Assembly: GCA_963849635.1 (NCBI GenBank)
Contig: CAWKIA010000042.1
Span: 1-64,000, forward strand
DNA from: CAVRUD01 sp963849635
Lineage (GTDB): Bacteria > Chloroflexota > Chloroflexia > Thermomicrobiales > UBA6265
Length of the DNA: 64,000 nucleotides
Direction: 5' to 3'
Shown piece by piece: positions 58,922 through 64,000 of this stretch. Under the pieces are notes generated by a model that was given only the letters and a program-made list of their open reading frames with translations, was not told where the DNA came from and made no database searches. Each line of letters starts with the position of its first letter. Position 1 is the first letter of the stretch. The translations under genes and the position numbers were made by a program.

Positions 58922-59028
58922 TGCGTCCACCACTCAAATGTGGCTTCCAGTGTAGCATTTTGGCATCGCACGACGCCGCACTGAAGCCTCGATGTGGCCG
59001 ATTCGATAATTTCGACGGAGCGCGGTGC

Positions 59029-62000
59029 ATGGACCGTCCGATTACAAAAGAGGTCGTGAAAGTCGGTGCAGTGGCCGCGTTGTTCGGAGCGGGAACTGTG
59101 CTCGGTGGTCCGGTAGGGGGCGCACTCGGTGCTGTCGCCGGAGAGATGCTGGCCGGCGTCGTCGAGCGCAGTGTCGACCAGGGCTTCACAACCACTCGGA
59201 ATCTCTTCCTTGGCGAACAGGGGCTGCTGAATCCGGACCTTCAAGTGGCGATGCGGAAATCGTACGCTTGCGCAGTCAATCGACTCGAAAGGACGTGGGA
59301 GCAAGGGCGGGGAGTCGAGTGGCGTGTGGCCCCGGGGTGACGACGGCGGCGCCAAGGGGTTGTTCGAGACACTGCGTATCGACGCAGCGAATGTGCTTTC
59401 CGCCCCCCAGTTGAGAGCGATATCCCGCGACCCCGTCGCGCTCGAAGCGCTCGGCTCACGGACACTCACCCGTGGCGCGCTGCGGGATTATCTTGACGAG
59501 GTGTTGCGGCGACAGGACGAGGGGATCTCCGACCTCGTGCGCAACGGGCTGGAACCGGGGATCGCCGCCTGCCTTGCCGAAGAACTCAAGACCAACAACG
59601 GGGCATGGCTCGCATATCAGCGCCTCTCGACTGCGTGGCTCATGAATGGAATCACCCTATTGCGTGGCGACGTGGGCGCAACTGGCCTGCAACTCGCCGA
59701 TATCCAGGCTGCGGTCACACGGCTAGAGGCAGCCAACGCGCGGCTCGTGGCCCTTCCAGTTGACGACCGAGATCCTGGCGGACAGGCAGTGCTCGACGAG
59801 ATCCTCGCGTCCCAAGACCGGATCTTAGACGAGCTCAGCGACAGGCTCAATAGGCTGGAGGGAGTGGTCAGAACCGAGGCTGCCACGGTTCGTGCCGACG
59901 TCGAGGAGGTTGGAGCTCGAGTCGATGCCTTGCGGGAGCGTGTGGCTCCAGGTACGTCCGGCGCATTTGAGAGCGTCGACGACTTCTTCCGTCCGTTCCA
60001 AGATCCGGAGCGTGTCTTCAGCCACGCATTCCCCCTCGTAGGCAGAGAAGCGCAGGCCGAGTTGCTCGCGGGTCTCGTGGGGTCGCAACACAGGGTCGCG
60101 GTCCTGAGCGCGGCGGGCGGCGTCGGGAAAAGCCGCCTCCTGAAGGAAGTCCTTGCGAGGATAGAGGCCGGTGAAGGCGGCGCTTCGGTATCGATTCTCG
60201 CCGACCCGACGGCGTTCGATCCGAGGATGCTCGACGATTTCGCCGGGATCGCGGTGCTCGCCCTGGACGATGCCCATCGCCACCTCGATGACCTGCGGCG
60301 ACTGGCCGCCGCGATCGCCCATCGCCCCGGCCGCTTCAAGCTCATGCTCGCTGCGCGGCCGTACGCCCTTCCGGAGGTGCGGCGGATCCTGCTAGACGCG
60401 CGCTTCGGGTCTGAGGAGACGTTAGAGGTTGACCTGCCGTTCCTAAGTCGGCCGGTCCTTTTGGACCTGGCCAAGGAGATCCTGGGGCCGGACCTGGAGA
60501 ACAGCGCCGAGCGTATCCTGGACGCGGCCAACAACTCGCCACTGGTGACCGTGGTGGCCGCGCGGCTCCTGGTCCTCCACGAGATCGACCCTGCTCGCCT
60601 GGTCGACACCGAGCAGGCCCGGGCCGAGATCTTCGACCGCTTCGGCGACGTGCTCGTCGGCGACCTGGGACTCGACGTCGAACCCGCGCAGGCCCGGGAC
60701 GCGCTGGCCCTGATCTCGGCCATCGGCCCGCTGCGCTCGTGGGTGAATCCATTGGTGGAGCGAGCCTCAGAGTTTCTTGGTCTTCCGCGCGATCGCTTCG
60801 TCATCCTGCTCGGGCGACTCGCGGACGCCGGCGCCCTCGTCCATCCGGACGGGGCGTACCGGATCGCCCCCGACCTCCTGTCGACGCACGTTCTGAAGGC
60901 GGCGGCGGTTTCCCCAACCGGGGGATCGAACGGCTTCGCGGAGCGGCTCATTGCCCACTTCGGCGACCTGATCACCGGGACCCTCCTCAGGAACCTGGTC
61001 GACCTGCTCCCTGGCGAGGTGCTCGGGTACGCCCGAGCGATCGTCGACCGTGGACCGGTCGAAGTCCCAGACGTCACCCTAGCCGACGTTCTTGCCGACC
61101 GCCGAACAAACCCGTACGACGGGCTTCCCGAGATCCTGCGTTCGCTTACGGCAGTCACGTACCTGCGAGCGGACGCCCTCGACGTGCTGTGGCGGCTCGG
61201 GCGGGACTATCCGGGGAACCCGCGCGGGAGTCTCGACCACCCGATGCGTGTCCTCGAAGACATGGGTGAATTGCTGGTGGGCGGGGACCGTGCGTGCTAC
61301 GACGCGCTCGTCGATGCCGCCGCCCGTTGGGTGGACGCGCCCGGCGCGTTCGGGCATCGGCATTCACCCCTCGTAGCAATCGAGAATTTGCTGGACCGAA
61401 GGGTCGCTGAACTCGGAGGAGACGGTGTCCGTACCATTTGGACAGACTTCCCCGTGTGCTCTTCCCCATTGGGTGGCATTCGGCGGCGGGCCATCCAGGT
61501 AGTTGTCGGGATCACGCGGAGCAATGATCCCGTCGCACAGCACCGGGCGCTGTCTCTCCTGCTAGAGGTTCTCTGGACCCCCTGGGAGCTAGATGTCGGG
61601 CGCGTTGGGCCTGAAGAAGCTGCGGCCCGCGAGCGGGAGAACCAAAGCATCTTCGTGGCGATCCGGGCGCTGCTCGGCCGCGTGGACAGTCCCTTCCTGT
61701 CATGCGTCGTTGCGCGACACCTCCGGGACGTGCGGCGGCGGGCGGGGGACACGCCTACGGGAGCATCGCATCGTGCCCTCCTGGCGGAACTCCCCCCCGA
61801 TCTCTCGGCCGCCGTCACGCGGTACGTCTGGCTCGGTAGGGCGCAGATCGACTTCTTCCCGGACGAGGAAGACTTCCAACGACGCTCCGAAACGATCGAC
61901 CGCGATGTCCAGGCCACGGCCGAGCACCTGATCGACGCCATTCCCGAGACGGATCGACTGAAACAACGGCTCGAAGCAGAGATCTCGAGCGTCACCCGAC

Positions 62001-63206
62001 ACGGCGTCGAGGCGCATCCGGGGCTCCTCCTAGAGGTGATCGCGAAGTACCGTCCGGGCACGGCCTCGGCGCTGATCGGTTTGGTCATCGCGGATCCCGC
62101 CTCAGCGCTTGTGCGTTTCCTCCCCTCCCTCATCATCCCGTATCGCGACGCGGACCCCGACGGCTTTAGCAGTTTCATACTCGCAGCCCTCGAATCGACG
62201 GACGCGATGGTGTTGGCTGCGGTCGCCCAATCGCTCGGGTACATCGGACCGCTCCAGGAGTCTGAACGCGAGGCTGTCCGACGCCTCTCCGAGCGATCGG
62301 AGGCCGAGGTTGTCTTCGGCGTGCTCGGTGCCTTGAGGCGCTTCCCTCCGGATGCTGCCCACGAGGTCGACGAGATCGTAGAAGTCCTCGACGTCGGTGA
62401 AGGAATGCTCCTGGCTGAACCTTTGAGCGAGGTCTACCTCCGCCGAGCCGACGAGGGACTTGCTCCCCAAGTTTGGGACATGGTCCTCGGCAAACTCGTT
62501 GCAACCTTTGATGTTCCCGAGGGAGGGACAGCCCTCCACTCATTGATCGACGCCCTTGTTCGCCGGGACCCGGTCCGCGCGGTGACCTTTTTCCAGGACC
62601 GCATCAGGAGACGACTGGAACGTGACGACAACGACCGCCGCGACTACCAGCCCGTCCCGTACGCGCGTCTGACCACCTTCTCGGCCGGCCAAGCGGATCC
62701 TGCTGCCCGGCGGGAGGCGCTCGGTCGGGTCACTGCCGAGTTGATCGCTCCGGGCGCTCAGGGGGTGTACTGGCTTGTCGACCTGTTCGCGCTGCTGGCA
62801 AACGGATTTGACGAGGTTGCCGTCGGGGCCCTGTCGCTGCTCGTGGCCGACGAGGGACGATACGGAATCGATGCGGTCCGCCAGCTGCTCGACCGGGCGC
62901 CAAATCGCCTCGTGTTCGACCACCCGGGCTTCGTCGAACTGCTCCTTTCGGAGGCGGGGAAGGCAGGACGCGGAACTTCTGAGGAAGGTTCAGCGTCGCC
63001 TGCTCGACGTGGCAACACGACAACAGCACATGGCTCGGTACGGCGAGTTCCCGAGCGAATTCCTGAATATCAAGGCCCGGGCGACGCAGGAAATGGCCGA
63101 GACTCTGTCCGGAAGCGCCGCCCACGCGTTCTTTGAGCAAGTACTTTCGGAAGCAGAGGACCGAGGCAGAGCGTTCCTGGACGAAGACCCCCTCGCGGTG
63201 GAATGA
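59029..63206 (+). CDS. Glycine-zipper / coiled-coil / STAND-like NTPase giant protein (two frameshifts)
   Basis: About 1391 residues from ATG 59029 (ggagcg just upstream). N-terminus: a glycine-zipper membrane-type segment, AALFGAGTVLGGPVGGALGA then VAGEM, at residues 13-45. Next a helical region and a coiled coil at about 210-310. NTPase: FPLVGREAQAELLAGLVGSQ near 335, Walker A SAAGGVGKSRLLKEV near 360, Walker B VLALDDAHRHLDDL near 409, and sensor LMLAARPYALPEV near 438. The last 900 residues are helical, HEAT/TPR-like, without an enzyme motif. One extra G near 59332 splits off the first 103 residues; a shift near 62965 hides the last 80. The plan (membrane-active effector, NTPase switch, long sensor) is that of STAND immune proteins. 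Role inferred. Confidence 0.75.
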
Positions 63207-63250
63207 GCAATTCCCCTCGCTGGTCAAGTCGTTGATGACATGGGAGGCAC

Positions 63251-63410
63251 GTGAAGCGACATCCGGCTGTTCCGCATCGGGGCCGACGGCGCGTACACAC
63301 TAGAGGGGGCGTCGGTCGCGGTCGAGAAGCCCCTGCAGATGCTGTTCGCCTGGAACTTGGTCTGTGTAAAGGCAGTTGGTCGGTATCCATTTGGTTCTGG
63401 TTGGTTCTGA
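63251..63410 (+). pseudogene. N-terminal fragment resembling NucS/DUF5655-type nuclease
   Basis: GTG 63251 follows gggaggcac. After a one-base shift the frame reads DIRLFRIGADGAYTLEGASV then AVEKPLQMLFAWNL. This matches the first 35 residues of proteins with an N-terminal 'VEKxLQxLxExNLxxLLG' element preceding a PD-(D/E)XK-like nuclease (NucS/DUF91, DUF5655). After NL the sequence diverges and stops at 63410. Either a truncated gene or a local assembly fault. It lies 44 bp after the STAND gene on the same strand. Confidence 0.5.
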
Positions 63411-63516
63411 CGGACCAAACTACAGCGCGGCGGCCGTGAGGCTTCAGTCGGTGTGTAGATGCGTGCAGCCTATACAAGATTCGCCACTCCGAAAGCTTAT
63501 TTACGCGGAGGCTGCA

Positions 63517-64000
63517 GATGGCTAGTGAATCACCCGGCAACCAGGCCGAGTTCGTCGTTGTCATGCGCGCCTCCTCGGGGTTTTATTTCCCGGCACTCGA
63601 GGACGCGTTGATCGTCGAATCCTTCCCCACCCCGATCGGGCGGGCCGACTTCCTGTTTGCCAGCCGCTTCGCTCCCACGCCGGGCTTTACCAAGCCTGTT
63701 CGCCGCGGGCTTCGTGTGGAGGCACGGGGATGGGCCGAATCGCTCGACGCGGCCACCGATGCGTTTGCCAGCGCGGCGCGGGGCTTGGCGGCGGTGCTCA
63801 GCTTCAGCGCGAACATCGCTTGCGGGGACCTGGCAATCGAGATCGTGTTCGACGGGACGCCCGGTAAGACCGAGCGCGCGTTCTTCCAGCAGTTCTTGCC
63901 GGAGGAACGCTGGACCCCGCATCCGGGCAGGGCGCTGCCCACGGATGCGGCATACGCCCTGATTCGCACGGTCGCGACGCACCGCGAGAGCGCCCGCCTC
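63517..64000 (+). CDS. Unknown protein, open at the window's right edge
   Basis: At least 161 residues with no stop before the window ends, so the 3' part lies outside. The start ATG 63517 follows acgcggaggctgcag. It begins MASESPGNQAEFVVVMRASS; later blocks include SFPTPIGRADFLFASRFAPT, AFFQQFLPEERWTPHPGRAL and ALIRTVATHRESARL. The pattern looks alpha/beta with a helical end. No family recognised, no signal peptide or membrane segment. Same strand as the STAND gene. Confidence 0.75.

Overview
The window is a GC-rich, gene-dense bacterial chromosome segment. Several features suggest a member of the Chloroflexota, probably near Thermomicrobia/Sphaerobacter: repeated LuxR-type regulators with a STAND ATPase and TPR middle, a YafY/WYL regulator, Tat-exported cysteine-rich proteins, an LPxTG-type surface protein, a DUF2419 queuosine-salvage enzyme, and many short palindromic intergenic repeats built on 'gtaggggcg...cgccc' and 'ggagaggggg...ggtgaggt'. 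This placement is inference; there is no rRNA or marker gene. I found no tRNA, rRNA or CRISPR array.

Layout. 0-8 kb: a PT-repeat surface protein (minus), a GHL6-type glycosidase with a D-2-hydroxyacid dehydrogenase, an MFS exporter, an NmrA-like oxidoreductase and a cysteine hydrolase. 8-18 kb: a WYL regulator whose start codon abuts an intergenic repeat, GNAT enzymes, a Crp-type regulator, two Tat-exported Cys-rich proteins, and a graveyard of gene ends (TPP-enzyme C-terminus, cyclase N-terminus) carrying copies of one conserved C-terminal tail. 18-25 kb: three small ABM-fold proteins, a PIG-V-like mannosyltransferase, a decayed IS1182-like element with 24-bp inverted ends, queuosine salvage, and an AbrB/Doc toxin-antitoxin pair. 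25-29 kb: a GAF-PAS-PAS-GGDEF-EAL protein whose EAL domain is split by a Pro/Tyr/Gly-rich insert. 29-48 kb: three MalT/AfsR-like regulators, a VapBC-type pair, a truncated PhoX, DinB, SnoaL and thioredoxin-like proteins, a multicopper oxidase with heavy-metal-binding modules, two DJ-1/PfpI proteins and a cupin. 47-57 kb: an exported SH3b protein, an LPxTG protein with thrombospondin-type-3-like Ca2+ repeats, a secreted unknown, a MacB/FtsX-type ABC exporter and a DHA2-type MFS pump. 57-64 kb: a GNAT enzyme, the overlapping start of a phage-packaging-like cassette, and a ~1,390-aa protein joining an N-terminal glycine-zipper segment, a coiled coil, a STAND-like NTPase and a long helical C-terminus. 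It is followed by the start of a NucS/DUF5655-like gene and an open-ended unknown gene.

Caveat. About half of the genes are broken by single-base frameshifts that leave the protein perfectly readable in the next frame, often at G/C runs. Typical operons (for example ABC ATPase plus FtsX permease) carry several each. This fits uncorrected indel errors in a draft or long-read assembly better than pseudogenisation, so such genes are annotated across their full span. Gene fragments missing a whole end are called pseudogenes.

Most promising candidate for a new system: the glycine-zipper/STAND NTPase at 59029-63206 with its downstream neighbours. Its architecture resembles membrane-acting, STAND-type anti-phage or cell-suicide proteins.
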